Source: an uncultured Bacteroidales bacterium
GTDB lineage: Bacteria; Bacteroidota; Bacteroidia; Bacteroidales; WCHB1-69
Length of the DNA stretch: 17,302 bases
Direction of reading: 5' to 3'
Assembly: GCA_937949745.1 (NCBI GenBank)
Contig: CALECM010000016.1
Location: forward strand, 1 to 17,302
Under the pieces are notes generated by a model, which did no database searches, was not told where the DNA came from, and saw only the letters and a list, made by a program, of their open reading frames with translations. Within the stretch, counting starts at the first letter, position 1, and the number at the start of each line of letters is the position of its first letter. This document shows positions 1 through 7,183 of this stretch, in pieces. A program made the translations under genes and the position numbers.

Positions 1-397
1 TACCCGGATTTAAACGTGGTAGGCTGGCATCTTCTATGCCCGTGATGGTTAACGCCGTCTCATGGCGGAGGCTGCCTTCTAAGCCTGATATATAAGCTTC
101 GCCAAGGGAATAGGTGAAAGATGGTGTTATTTCCAGGATTTCATCTTCTTCCGGTATTCCCCGGATCGATTTTCCGGACCGCACATGGACATAGGAAGAT
201 TTTGTGATTTTGTTATGATGAAGGGAAGGAAGATAATTATTTTCCCCTTCAGAAAGAGTATTTCCGGCATTGGTAAAGGAGGGAAAAAAACCATAACCAA
301 TACCCGGACATTTTATTTTCGGCTTTTCAATCGTCAATAAACTGATCAAAAATATTAAGCCGGTTACAAAGAAATAGAAAAGATAACTGGCCTTCAT
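1..397 (-). CDS. N-terminal fragment of an exported protein, possibly SpvB/RHS-type (partial)
   Basis: An open frame starts at the ATG at 397-395 and runs without a stop for 132 codons off the left edge, so the C-terminus is missing. Residues 1-24 form a lysine-tipped hydrophobic stretch (KASYLFYFFVTGLIFLISLL), a signal peptide or membrane anchor. The rest is polar, with a stretch ending GIEDASLPRLNPG. This resembles the region before the SpvB-like domain of large Bacteroidota RHS/SpvB surface proteins, which often carry an 'LNPGMVNVT' segment; that match is from memory and is inference. A -7/-33 promoter pair lies about 125 bases upstream. No downstream partner is visible. Alternatively it is an unrelated secreted repeat protein. 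That it is coding is fairly sure; the family is tentative. Confidence 0.6.
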   Translation of the reverse strand, partial: MKASYLFYFFVTGLIFLISLLTIEKPKIKCPGIGYGFFPSFTNAGNTLSEGENNYLPSLHHNKITKSSYVHVRSGKSIRGIPEEDEILEITPSFTYSLGEAYISGLEGSLRHETALTITGIEDASLPRLNPG

Positions 398-829
398 TAG
401 ATTATTTTTATGGTTATACTAAGCTTCTGTTCAAATGTCTTTGACGGGTAAGTATTTATTACATCAGCAAGTAATCATTTATTGATCGGTTCATCCTTAA
501 ATCCTTATCGAATAAAGTACCACAAAGTTATTATTTTTTCATTTCATTATCAATTATTTTTTAATTTTTTTTCAAGAATTATTTTTAAATATTTGTAAAT
601 GATTTTAGTATGAGTGTAAATACGAACGTCTTCACTCTTAAAATAAAAGATAAAATAATGTGGAAAATAAAATTTTAAAGATCTAAAATTAACAAGCCTT
701 TCAATTTTCGGATATCGTAGGATTGTTTTGTTTTGAAACTTTTGGAAGGAAAAAACCGGATAATCTAAAAAGTATTACACTTTAACCTGTTCATATTTTG
801 AACGATACAATCCGTAGAATCAAAATTAT
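398..829. other. AT-rich intergenic spacer
   Basis: These 432 bases hold no supported gene on either strand. They contain the promoter at 523-554 and a very AT-rich tract around 535-600. A small inverted repeat (GTTCA/TGAAC, 789-803) lies just past the glycosyltransferase stop; its stem is only 5 bp and it has no U-tract, so I do not call it a terminator. Confidence 0.6.
523..554 (-). promoter_or_regulatory. Bacteroidota-type promoter for the 1-397 gene
   Basis: On the minus strand a TAACTTTG box (523-530, matching TAnnTTTG) is preceded, after exactly 20 bases, by ATTG at 551-554. This fits the phylum's -33 TTG/-7 TAnnTTTG arrangement and is the better of the two fully spaced pairs in the window. 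It implies a leader of about 120 nt before the ATG at 397. Confidence 0.5.
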
Positions 830-1972
830 TTATTTCTGTTTAAATAAAACATGATGATAGAAATCCGCGAATTGTTTCCCGATAATTTCTTTGGAAAAAT
901 GATCCGCTGCATAATCACGGATAGCATCTTTATCGTATTCCCGGTAATGGTCCAACATCCAATTCAGTTTTTCCAAAAGTAAATTTTCATTTTTAGCTTC
1001 CACCATGATTCCACGGGATTGATCCACGATTTCCCTTATGCCTCCCACATCCGTAACCAATACCGGTTTTCCGCAGGAAAAGGATTCGATAATTACACAG
1101 GGAAGGTTTTCGTAATTGGAAAAGAGCAGTAAAAAATCACTTTTCCCCAACTCCCGGGCGACCTCTTCCTCGTTCCTGTTACCCAAAAAAACTACATGGG
1201 AGGATAGATCATGATCCCTGACAAATTTTTCTGCTTTCTCATTAGGATTTTCATGGATAACTTTCAATACAAAATCTTTCCTTATTGCAGCTAATTTTTC
1301 TATTACATGCAGTATGCCGATAAAATTTTTAGCCTCATCTTTTAGAGTAGAAATATGAATGATATTAATTTTATCATTGTTCTGGTGATCAGGCAGGAAA
1401 AGTTTGGTATCCACTACATTCGGAATGACAGTTGAATCAATTCCCGGATATTTGCCGTTGATAATAAGCCGCAAATTTTCCGAAACAGTGGTATAGCCGG
1501 ATACCGAGTCATAGATCTTTTTTAGTTTTCCATTTAAACTATCCGTAAATTTATCTGCATTCTGAGGCTGATATATGGTCCAATGTTCCGTAAGCACCAA
1601 TGGAATATGATACTTTTTACTTATTTTCCGGGCCAGGAAACCCATAGGTAAGGCCACATGTAAATGTACCAGATCAGGTTTCCCATATTCTTTGTATATT
1701 TCACCGATTCCTTTCCGATACAAATAATTACGGTAAATTTTCGAAAATAATCTCGCCGGTAGCCATCGCCTTCTTTTAATATAATAAGTAATCCGGGTTT
1801 CATTACCGTATCTATCGATACTTTTACGTTGTTGAAAATGGTCCGTGAAAACTACTTTGACGGAAACCGAAGGATAAAACATAGCAATAGCCGCAATATG
1901 CTTTTCAATGAAATTCCCTGCATAGGGACTTCTATCATCGGGGAACCAGGAAGGAATATGTAAAACGTACAT
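830..1972 (-). CDS. GT4-family glycosyltransferase (GT-B fold)
   Basis: A 380-residue retaining glycosyltransferase of family GT4, predicted to transfer a sugar from a nucleotide-sugar donor onto a growing surface glycan at the cytoplasmic face of the inner membrane. The N-terminal Rossmann half shows HLHVALPMG (103-111) and TEHW (128-131). The linker IPNVVDTKLF (183-192) is typical of GT4 enzymes. The donor-binding half carries the EX7E signature (E288 and E296, in NYENLPCVIIESF) followed by GKPVLVTDVGG (301-311). Length is normal. Its ATG lies 3 bases after the flippase stop, so the two are almost certainly one transcript and probably work on the same polysaccharide (capsule, O-antigen or exopolysaccharide). 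Donor, acceptor and linkage cannot be read from sequence. Confidence 0.93.
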   Translation of the reverse strand: MYVLHIPSWFPDDRSPYAGNFIEKHIAAIAMFYPSVSVKVVFTDHFQQRKSIDRYGNETRITYYIKRRRWLPARLFSKIYRNYLYRKGIGEIYKEYGKPDLVHLHVALPMGFLARKISKKYHIPLVLTEHWTIYQPQNADKFTDSLNGKLKKIYDSVSGYTTVSENLRLIINGKYPGIDSTVIPNVVDTKLFLPDHQNNDKINIIHISTLKDEAKNFIGILHVIEKLAAIRKDFVLKVIHENPNEKAEKFVRDHDLSSHVVFLGNRNEEEVARELGKSDFLLLFSNYENLPCVIIESFSCGKPVLVTDVGGIREIVDQSRGIMVEAKNENLLLEKLNWMLDHYREYDKDAIRDYAADHFSKEIIGKQFADFYHHVLFKQK

Positions 1973-1975
1973 ACG

Positions 1976-3289
1976 TTATTTTTTGGAAGAAAATTTTTCA
2001 CGGAAAACGGAAAATTCATTTTTAAGCAAACGGTAATCAGATTTACCGAACAGGAAGTCTTTCCAGGTAGCATCCGTTTTTTTAAAAAAGAACACAGCAC
2101 TAAATATTAAACTTGACAAATAGGATAAACTGGTAATGATACCCGCGGTCTGTAAAGCCTCCATATATCCGGATTTTACTGCTTCCGGGATCAGGATAAT
2201 TCCCAGAACCAGCGTAACCACCAAACCTAACAAAGAAGAAACCGTATTAATCCAATAAAGTCCGAATCCGGAAAAATGGTGTGAAAAGATGGTAAGGCAG
2301 GACAAAAAAACGATACCCGGAGCCAAAGCATATATCACCTTTTTCACTTCGATAAATTCAGGTCCGAATACAAAAGCGAATACTCCGGAAGGAATCACTA
2401 ATAAAATAATGACAGCCACCAAAGAGAACAGAAGAACCATTTTAAAAAAGGAAGTAGTCAGTTTTTTTGCATAAACCTGATCCGGCGTATTGGATAATTT
2501 GGCATACTGTACCAATGCCATGCTCTTGGGAAATACCCATACCGCTTCCGACAATTTGGTTCCTAATTCAAAGATTCCCAACGGCTTTCTTCCGGCAAAA
2601 TATTCGATAAAATAATAATTCAGCCGGTAATTCATTAATTGCGCCAGGTTCGCCATTTGCACCCAGAATCCGAGTCTGAACATCTCCTTTAACAATTCCC
2701 ATAGCCCTGACATACTAAACCTGTTTACATTTTTTTTGATAAATCCGAACGAACATAACAACGGAACCAGATAGGAAAGCGTTAAAGCAAAAATATAGAG
2801 ATCTACGCGAACGGGCCGGTCCAGATAGATCGCAGCACACAACACGGCCAGAAAGCCGATAATAAGCGTAGCAGTCTGGAACAGATGGTATAGATTATAA
2901 AGACGGATATTATCTTTACCCTGCATGAGTGTCGTATGGATAAAATAAAGCGAGTTGATAACCGACAGTATGAAAAGCTGCCATTCAAAACCTTCAGGAA
3001 TCAGGCGGAGATAAAACAAGGCCGTTGTCCCGGCTATATTACTGAGCAGGCTCCATGCGTAAGTAAGCACAAGGATTTGGGAAAAACTCTTTCTGGGAAC
3101 CAGGTAGACGATCGCCCCTCCGCCCACCATATTGGATAAAAGCTGCAAAATAGTAAGTCCCAGGACAACGAGGGCAATCGTACCGGTACCTTCGGCGCCG
3201 AAAGTATTGGTATTGATGACCACCACCACAAGCATGACCATCATGACTATAATACGGGTAAAAAAAGTTCCGACTATTTTGTTAAACAT
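1976..3289 (-). CDS. Polysaccharide flippase (Wzx/MATE-like, MOP superfamily)
   Basis: About 437 residues, almost entirely hydrophobic, with roughly 12-14 predicted membrane spans. This matches oligosaccharide flippases of the MOP superfamily, which move lipid-linked glycans across the inner membrane. The N-terminus FNKIVGTFFTRIIVMMVMLV and a glycine-rich second segment (VGGGAIVYLVPRKS) are typical. I chose the ATG at 3289-3287, preceded by a GAGGA ribosome-binding-like run. The in-frame TTG at 3310 is rejected because it is the TTG of the -7 box TAAATTTG (3308-3315) and would not lie in the mRNA. It is first in an operon with the GT4 enzyme. No polymerase (Wzy) or chain-length gene is in view, so the exact glycan is unknown. 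Confidence 0.9.
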   Translation of the reverse strand: MFNKIVGTFFTRIIVMMVMLVVVVINTNTFGAEGTGTIALVVLGLTILQLLSNMVGGGAIVYLVPRKSFSQILVLTYAWSLLSNIAGTTALFYLRLIPEGFEWQLFILSVINSLYFIHTTLMQGKDNIRLYNLYHLFQTATLIIGFLAVLCAAIYLDRPVRVDLYIFALTLSYLVPLLCSFGFIKKNVNRFSMSGLWELLKEMFRLGFWVQMANLAQLMNYRLNYYFIEYFAGRKPLGIFELGTKLSEAVWVFPKSMALVQYAKLSNTPDQVYAKKLTTSFFKMVLLFSLVAVIILLVIPSGVFAFVFGPEFIEVKKVIYALAPGIVFLSCLTIFSHHFSGFGLYWINTVSSLLGLVVTLVLGIILIPEAVKSGYMEALQTAGIITSLSYLSSLIFSAVFFFKKTDATWKDFLFGKSDYRLLKNEFSVFREKFSSKK

Positions 3290-3307
3290 TGGTCCTCGTT
3301 TGGAATG

Positions 3308-3315
3308 CAAATTTA
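3308..3315 (-). promoter_or_regulatory. -7 promoter box for the flippase-glycosyltransferase operon
   Basis: TAAATTTG on the minus strand matches TAnnTTTG. The expected start of transcription is near 3301, giving a leader of about 12 nt to the ATG at 3289. No good -33 TTTG is seen at 19-21 bases. Confidence 0.55.
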
Positions 3316-3342
3316 AGTAAATTTCAGACGTTAACAGGAAAT

Positions 3343-3375
3343 AAAAAACACCGGGCCGCTGACGCCACCCGATGT
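3343..3375 (-). terminator. Rho-independent terminator of the ECF sigma gene
   Basis: On the minus strand ACATCGGG (3375-3368) pairs with CCCGGTGT (3355-3348), an 8-bp stem with one G-U pair. The U-run 3348-3343 follows. It sits 25 bases after the sigma stop and before the flippase promoter, separating the two units. Confidence 0.8.
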
Positions 3376-3399
3376 TTCGATTTATAGTCTTAACGAAAA

Positions 3400-3981
3400 T
3401 TAAGTTAATACAACATTCCGTTCTTTGATGATCTTTCTCAGGTTAATGAGCGCATAGCGCATTCTTCCCAATGCGGTATTAATACTTACACCGGTCATGG
3501 AAGCGATATCTTTAAAACTGATATCGTCATATATCCTCATTTGCAAAACTTCACGCTGTTCTTCCGGTAAATACTGGATCAATTCCTGAACATCCTTGTA
3601 TATTTGTTCCGTGATAATTTTTTGTTCTACTGAAGGATCGGTACCGTAGATCACATCAAATATATCAAAATCCCCTGATGATTCGTAAGCCGGCATTCTT
3701 TGTGTTTTCCGGTAATAATCTATTTTCAGGTTATTGGCGATCCGCATTACCCACTGCAGGAATTTTCCTTCTTCCTTATAATTTCCTGATTTAAGCGTAT
3801 TGATTACTTTAATAAATGTATCCTGAAAAATATCTTCCGCTAATTCCCTATTTTTAACAGAAAGCATGATATATGAAAATACTTTTTTCTGATGTCTTGT
3901 AATTAAAGTCATTAAGGCTGATTCGTCACCATTAAGATAACGGGATATTAATTCGTTATCATTGAGCACTATCGTATTCAT
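3400..3981 (-). CDS. ECF-family RNA polymerase sigma-70 factor
   Basis: A 193-residue two-domain ECF sigma factor that directs RNA polymerase core to a specific promoter set. Region 2 spans about 25-95, with EDIFQDTFIKV (49-59) for core binding and FLQWVMRIANNLKIDYYRK (74-92) for -10 recognition. Region 4 spans about 128-185, with LPEEQREVLQMR then the helix-turn-helix FKDIASMTGVSINTALGRMR (156-175). Length is normal. The ATG at 3981 has a strong Shine-Dalgarno (GGGAGGT, 5 bases upstream), uncommon in this phylum and supporting the start. A -7 box at 4087-4094 gives a leader of about 100 nt. No anti-sigma or TonB-receptor partner lies beside it, and a terminator follows, so it is monocistronic. 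Its target genes are unknown. Confidence 0.95.
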   Translation of the reverse strand: MNTIVLNDNELISRYLNGDESALMTLITRHQKKVFSYIMLSVKNRELAEDIFQDTFIKVINTLKSGNYKEEGKFLQWVMRIANNLKIDYYRKTQRMPAYESSGDFDIFDVIYGTDPSVEQKIITEQIYKDVQELIQYLPEEQREVLQMRIYDDISFKDIASMTGVSINTALGRMRYALINLRKIIKERNVVLT

Positions 3982-4086
3982 AAAGACCTCCCTTGTTTTT
4001 GATTAATATTCTAAGAAAAGGTAATTTTATATTCGATAGCGTTCCTCCTATTGATTTAGATGTGACTTATGATAATTTTTATTATG

Positions 4087-4094
4087 CAAATATA
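4087..4094 (-). promoter_or_regulatory. -7 promoter box for the ECF sigma gene
   Basis: TATATTTG on the minus strand, a perfect TAnnTTTG, implies transcription starting near 4080 and a leader of about 100 nt. A second Shine-Dalgarno-like AGGAGG (4049-4044) lies inside this leader with no ATG, GTG or TTG after it. No clear -33 element. Confidence 0.5.
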
Positions 4095-4176
4095 CAACAA
4101 TATTCCATATAATTGTATAATTTTTACAATTTGGCTAACATTTTATTGCAACTAACTGATTTTAAGACTAATATTT

Positions 4177-4908
4177 TTATTCATCCAAGGTTTCCAATTG
4201 GGTTTTCAGGGCTGCGACTTCGTCGATATCGGTTTCCCAGTGTTCAAGATTGGAAATGTCGAGCCAATTTATGCCGCTATCTTCAGGTAATGTACTGATT
4301 TTCTTCTTACAAGAAGCATGGTACTCCTGAATTCCGGTAATATGGGCCAAATCCGTCACATTCTCACTATTCACACCGCTTCCGGCTAAAATTATAATGC
4401 GTTCTGCCGCTATTTCATGGATCAGCCTTAATCTTCCCATTCCTTCCCGGGCTGTAACCGCATGTCCGGAAGTAAGGATACGGTGGCATCCGCAATCAAT
4501 GATGGTTTCCAGTGACTTTGCCCAATTTTTGGCAACATCGAAAGCGCGGTGGAAGGTAACCTGCATGGGAGCCGCAAGCTCCACTATTTCACGGGTCTTC
4601 TGTGCGTCGACCGTATAATCGGGATTAAGGAAACCGGTAACAATACCTTTCACTCCGGCATGTTTACAAAACATGATATCCTCCTTCATGATCTTATATT
4701 CCAGATCATTATAACAAAAATCACCGGCACGGGGGCGTATCAGCACAAAAGTGTCCAGTTCCAGGTAAGTAACACAATACATAATGGATGCCCGTGAAGG
4801 GGTAGTTCCTCCTTCATTCAGGTTCTGGCACAATTCGATCCGCGAGGCACCTCCTCTCTCCGCATTCACGGCTGATTGTACGGAATTAGCACAAATTTCC
4901 AAAAGCAT
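4177..4908 (-). CDS. cutC: CutC-family protein
   Basis: A 243-residue TIM-barrel protein of the CutC family at normal length. Family landmarks are LLEICANSVQSAVNAERGGA (2-21), IELCQNLNEGGTTPS (24-38), IRPRAGDFCYND (57-68), TFHRAFD (118-124), RILTSGH (143-149) and GSGVN (176-180). CutC was named for copper homeostasis. In E. coli the copper phenotype has since been traced to a small RNA (MicL) encoded within the gene, so a copper role should not be assumed; a cytosolic enzyme is more likely but its substrate is unknown. The gene is monocistronic and divergent from dnaN across 99 bases. Its own -7 box (4926-4933) gives a very short leader, which supports the ATG at 4908. Confidence 0.95.
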   Translation of the reverse strand: MLLEICANSVQSAVNAERGGASRIELCQNLNEGGTTPSRASIMYCVTYLELDTFVLIRPRAGDFCYNDLEYKIMKEDIMFCKHAGVKGIVTGFLNPDYTVDAQKTREIVELAAPMQVTFHRAFDVAKNWAKSLETIIDCGCHRILTSGHAVTAREGMGRLRLIHEIAAERIIILAGSGVNSENVTDLAHITGIQEYHASCKKKISTLPEDSGINWLDISNLEHWETDIDEVAALKTQLETLDE

Positions 4909-4925
4909 ATATAAGGTTTAAAATG

Positions 4926-4933
4926 CAAATATA
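4926..4933 (-). promoter_or_regulatory. -7 promoter box for cutC
   Basis: TATATTTG on the minus strand, 17 bases before the cutC ATG. It is the same octamer as the dnaN box, in divergent orientation with 40 bases between them. The -33 element is weak. Confidence 0.55.
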
Positions 4934-4973
4934 GTGAATAAAGAATTTATCAGATGTCTAAATAAAAAAAATG

Positions 4974-4981
4974 TATATTTG
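4974..4981 (+). promoter_or_regulatory. -7 promoter box for dnaN
   Basis: TATATTTG, a perfect TAnnTTTG, lies 26 bases before the dnaN ATG, implying a leader of about 20 nt. No clear -33 TTTG at 19-21 bases upstream. Confidence 0.55.
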
Positions 4982-5007
4982 CATCTTAATTTTAAATTTG
5001 TATCATT

Positions 5008-6138
5008 ATGAAATTCATTGTATCCAGAGATGTTCTTTACAAAAATCTGAGTGCTATCAGCGGAGTCCTGAGTTCCAACAGCTCTTTACCGATATTGGAC
5101 AATTTCCTTTTTACTATCGAAGGAGACAGACTGACCTTAACAGCTTCGGATCTGGATACGACCATGAATGCCGTTGTAGACCTGACCAATGTGGAAGGAG
5201 AAGGATCGGTTGCGGTTCCGTCCAAGATATTACTGGAAACGCTCAAATTAATTCCGGAAACACCTATCGTATTTGCTTTCGATCTGGAAAATAACATTGT
5301 GAAGTTCACGGCAGCCAACGGAGAATATGATTCGCCGTGTTTCGCGGGCAATGAATATCCGCAGGTACAGTCGATGGGTGATTCCAATTCTTTCGATATC
5401 GACGCCGGCATTTTACAAAGGGCGGTGAGCAAGACTTTATTTGCAACCGGAAACGACGAATTACGGCCGAACATGATGGGGGTATTATGCGAGCTTTCAA
5501 ATGAATACATCACTTTCGTAGCTACGGATGCTCATAAACTGGTCCGTTTCAGGAACCAGGCAGTAAAGACGGATGATTTCGTTTCGTTTATCCTTCCGAA
5601 AAAACCTCTTATGCAGCTTAAGACTATTCTGGTGGGATTTACCGATAAAGTAAAAGTCAACTATTCTTCGGAAACCAATCATATCCAATTTTCTTTTGAG
5701 AATATTACCATCTTTTCAAGATTAAAAGACGGTAAATTCCCGAATTATGAAGCGGTGATCCCAACAAATAATCCCAATAAACTGGTGGTTTCAAGGGAAG
5801 ATTTCCTGAAATCGATCAGGAGGGTAGGTATTTTCTCCAGTCAGTCCACCTTTCAGGTGAGGGTTTCCTTATCGGAAGAAGCAGTGAATATTACTGCGGA
5901 AGACGTGGATTATTCCAATAAAGCGGAAGAAATGATCAGCGGGGTTTATACCGGTGAACCTATGGATATCGGATTTAATTCCAAATTTCTCCGTGAGATG
6001 CTGGAGAATATGGATTCGCAGGAAATAAGCCTGGAGATGTCGCAACCTAACCGTGCCGCACTTATTCTTCCTACCGAAGAGTTTACAGCAGATGAAAATC
6101 TCCTGATGTTGATTATGCCGGTTATGCTCAACGCATAA
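5008..6138 (+). CDS. dnaN: DNA polymerase III beta subunit (sliding clamp)
   Basis: A 376-residue beta clamp that dimerises into a ring around DNA and tethers DNA polymerase III and other clamp-binding enzymes. Three repeated clamp domains are visible at about 1-122, 130-247 and 250-376. Landmarks are the N-terminus MKFIVSRDVLYKNLSAISGV, SSLPILDNFLF (25-35), ATDAHKL (172-178), RLKDGKFPNYEAVIP around the domain 2/3 linker, and the C-terminal LMLIMPVML that helps form the partner-binding pocket. Length is normal for the phylum. The start is fixed by homology and by the -7 box 26 bases upstream. dnaA, recF and gyrB are not adjacent, so this is not an obvious origin region. rnpB follows on the same strand after 42 bases. 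Confidence 0.98.
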   Translation: MKFIVSRDVLYKNLSAISGVLSSNSSLPILDNFLFTIEGDRLTLTASDLDTTMNAVVDLTNVEGEGSVAVPSKILLETLKLIPETPIVFAFDLENNIVKFTAANGEYDSPCFAGNEYPQVQSMGDSNSFDIDAGILQRAVSKTLFATGNDELRPNMMGVLCELSNEYITFVATDAHKLVRFRNQAVKTDDFVSFILPKKPLMQLKTILVGFTDKVKVNYSSETNHIQFSFENITIFSRLKDGKFPNYEAVIPTNNPNKLVVSREDFLKSIRRVGIFSSQSTFQVRVSLSEEAVNITAEDVDYSNKAEEMISGVYTGEPMDIGFNSKFLREMLENMDSQEISLEMSQPNRAALILPTEEFTADENLLMLIMPVMLNA

Positions 6139-6180
6139 AAGAACTGTATTCTTTTAGATGATAATTTCTTATTAAATAAA

Positions 6181-6522
6181 ACGGTGATTGTCCTGTCGCT
6201 GCTTCAGTAATGGAGGGGAGGAAAGTCCGGGCAACGCAGAGCACCATGCTTCCTAACGGGAAGGGACTTCGCAAGAAGTTACAGATAGTGCCACAGAAAA
6301 GATACCGCTCCTTTAACGGAGTAAGGGTGAAAACGTGAGGTAAGAGCTCACGGCATCGGTAGCGATACCTGATGCAGGTAAACCTCATGGGTTGAAAGGC
6401 CAAATAAACCGGGGCTTGAGGGTTGCTCGCCCGACCCGGAGGGTAGGCTGATTGAGCCTTATGGCGACGTAAGGCCTAGATAAATGACAGGAGTCCACAG
6501 AACCCGGCTTACAGATCACCGT
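6181..6522 (+). ncRNA. rnpB: RNase P RNA (bacterial type A)
   Basis: The catalytic RNA of RNase P, which removes 5' leaders from tRNA precursors. The universally conserved P4 strands are present: GAGGAAAGTCCGGGC (6218-6232) and ACAGAACCCGGCTTA near 6498-6512, the latter preceded by AGATAAATGAC (6478-6488). The ends are defined by helix P1: ACGGTGAT (6181-6188) pairs with ATCACCGT (6515-6522). About 342 nt, normal for the class. T6 (6522-6527) directly after P1 can act as terminator. No -7 box is seen in the 42 bases between dnaN and rnpB, so it may be co-transcribed with dnaN and processed, or use a non-consensus promoter. Confidence 0.97.
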
Positions 6523-6527
6523 TTTTT
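6515..6527 (+). terminator. 3' end and intrinsic terminator of rnpB
   Basis: The 3' strand of helix P1 (ATCACCGT, 6515-6522) runs straight into T6 (6522-6527), so the folded RNA end can serve as the terminator. The U-run overlaps the stop codon (6528-6526) of the convergent DUF4159 gene. Confidence 0.55.
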
Positions 6528-7182
6528 ATTCCGTAAAAACATACTGGATAATATTTGCCCCCATCTGGAGCGCTTTGGTCCTGACCGCTTCGGAATCTTT
6601 ATGCACCTCAAAATCTTCCCATCCGTCTCCAAGGTCACTCTCATAAGTGAAAAGGCAAACCATTCGTCCTTCCCATATCAGAGCGAAAGCCTGGGGCGGT
6701 TTATTGTCGTGCTCATGTATCTTGGGAAGCCCGCCCGGGAATTTATATTTCTGATGGAAAAGGGGGTGATTGAAAGGTAACTCCACAAATTCGAGTTCGG
6801 GGAAAACCATTTTCATCTGCGGGAAAACAAACTGGCGAAGACCATAATTATCGTCAATATGTAAAAATCCGCCCGCCATCAGATAACGGCGCAGGTTGGC
6901 AGCTTCTTCATCCGAAAAAACTACATTTCCATGTCCTGTCATGTGGATAAAAGGATAATTGAAAATATCAGGACTTCCCACTTCTACCGTGGCATATTCC
7001 GGATTAAGGGAAGTTTGAAGATTTTGATTACAAAACCGGATCAGATTGGGCAGCGCAGTGGGATTAGCGTACCAGTCTCCCCCGCCCCTGTATTTGAGCA
7101 ATGCGATCTGCTGGGCCTGTACCGAACATATTCCCAACAACAGAAAGCATGTGATGATGTAAAACCTCTTCATTGTTTTCAT
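6526..7182 (-). CDS. Secreted DUF4159 domain protein
   Basis: A 218-residue exported protein. A signal peptide is clear (MKTMKRFYIITCFLLLGICSV, cleavage near AQ-A/Q-Q at 22-25). The mature part matches DUF4159: LLKYRGGGDWYANP (28-41), FIHMTGHGNVVFSDEEAANL (78-97), LRRYLMAGGFLHIDDNYG (97-114) and SDLGDGWED towards the C-terminus. The function of DUF4159 is not established; the fold is thought to resemble class I glutamine-amidotransferase-like domains, though no catalytic Cys-His-Glu set is evident. Its ATG begins one base after the stop of the upstream vWA gene (TAATATG), so translation is probably coupled and the proteins may act together in the envelope. A second ATG three codons in is possible. 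Its stop abuts the rnpB terminator. Confidence 0.93.
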   Translation of the reverse strand: MKTMKRFYIITCFLLLGICSVQAQQIALLKYRGGGDWYANPTALPNLIRFCNQNLQTSLNPEYATVEVGSPDIFNYPFIHMTGHGNVVFSDEEAANLRRYLMAGGFLHIDDNYGLRQFVFPQMKMVFPELEFVELPFNHPLFHQKYKFPGGLPKIHEHDNKPPQAFALIWEGRMVCLFTYESDLGDGWEDFEVHKDSEAVRTKALQMGANIIQYVFTE

Positions 7183-7183
7183 A

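Noticed and set aside
598..645. Weak hairpin GAGTG...CACTC in the left spacer
   Set aside because: The stem is only 5 bp with mismatches and no U-run; common in AT-rich DNA.
4900..5010. Possible replication origin near dnaN
   Set aside because: There is no dnaA gene, no cluster of DnaA boxes (TTATCCACA) and the spacer is only 99 bases, filled by two promoters.
5037..5513. 158-codon minus-strand frame within dnaN
   Set aside because: It is a shadow of dnaN codon usage on the opposite strand, with no start context or family features.
6128..6403. 91-codon minus-strand frame across the dnaN end and rnpB
   Set aside because: It lies antisense to well-supported RNase P RNA, has no recognisable domain and is explained by the structured RNA sequence.
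6484..6780. 98-codon plus-strand frame from the rnpB 3' end into the DUF4159 gene
   Set aside because: It starts within conserved RNase P RNA and runs antisense to a clear coding gene; no domain is seen.
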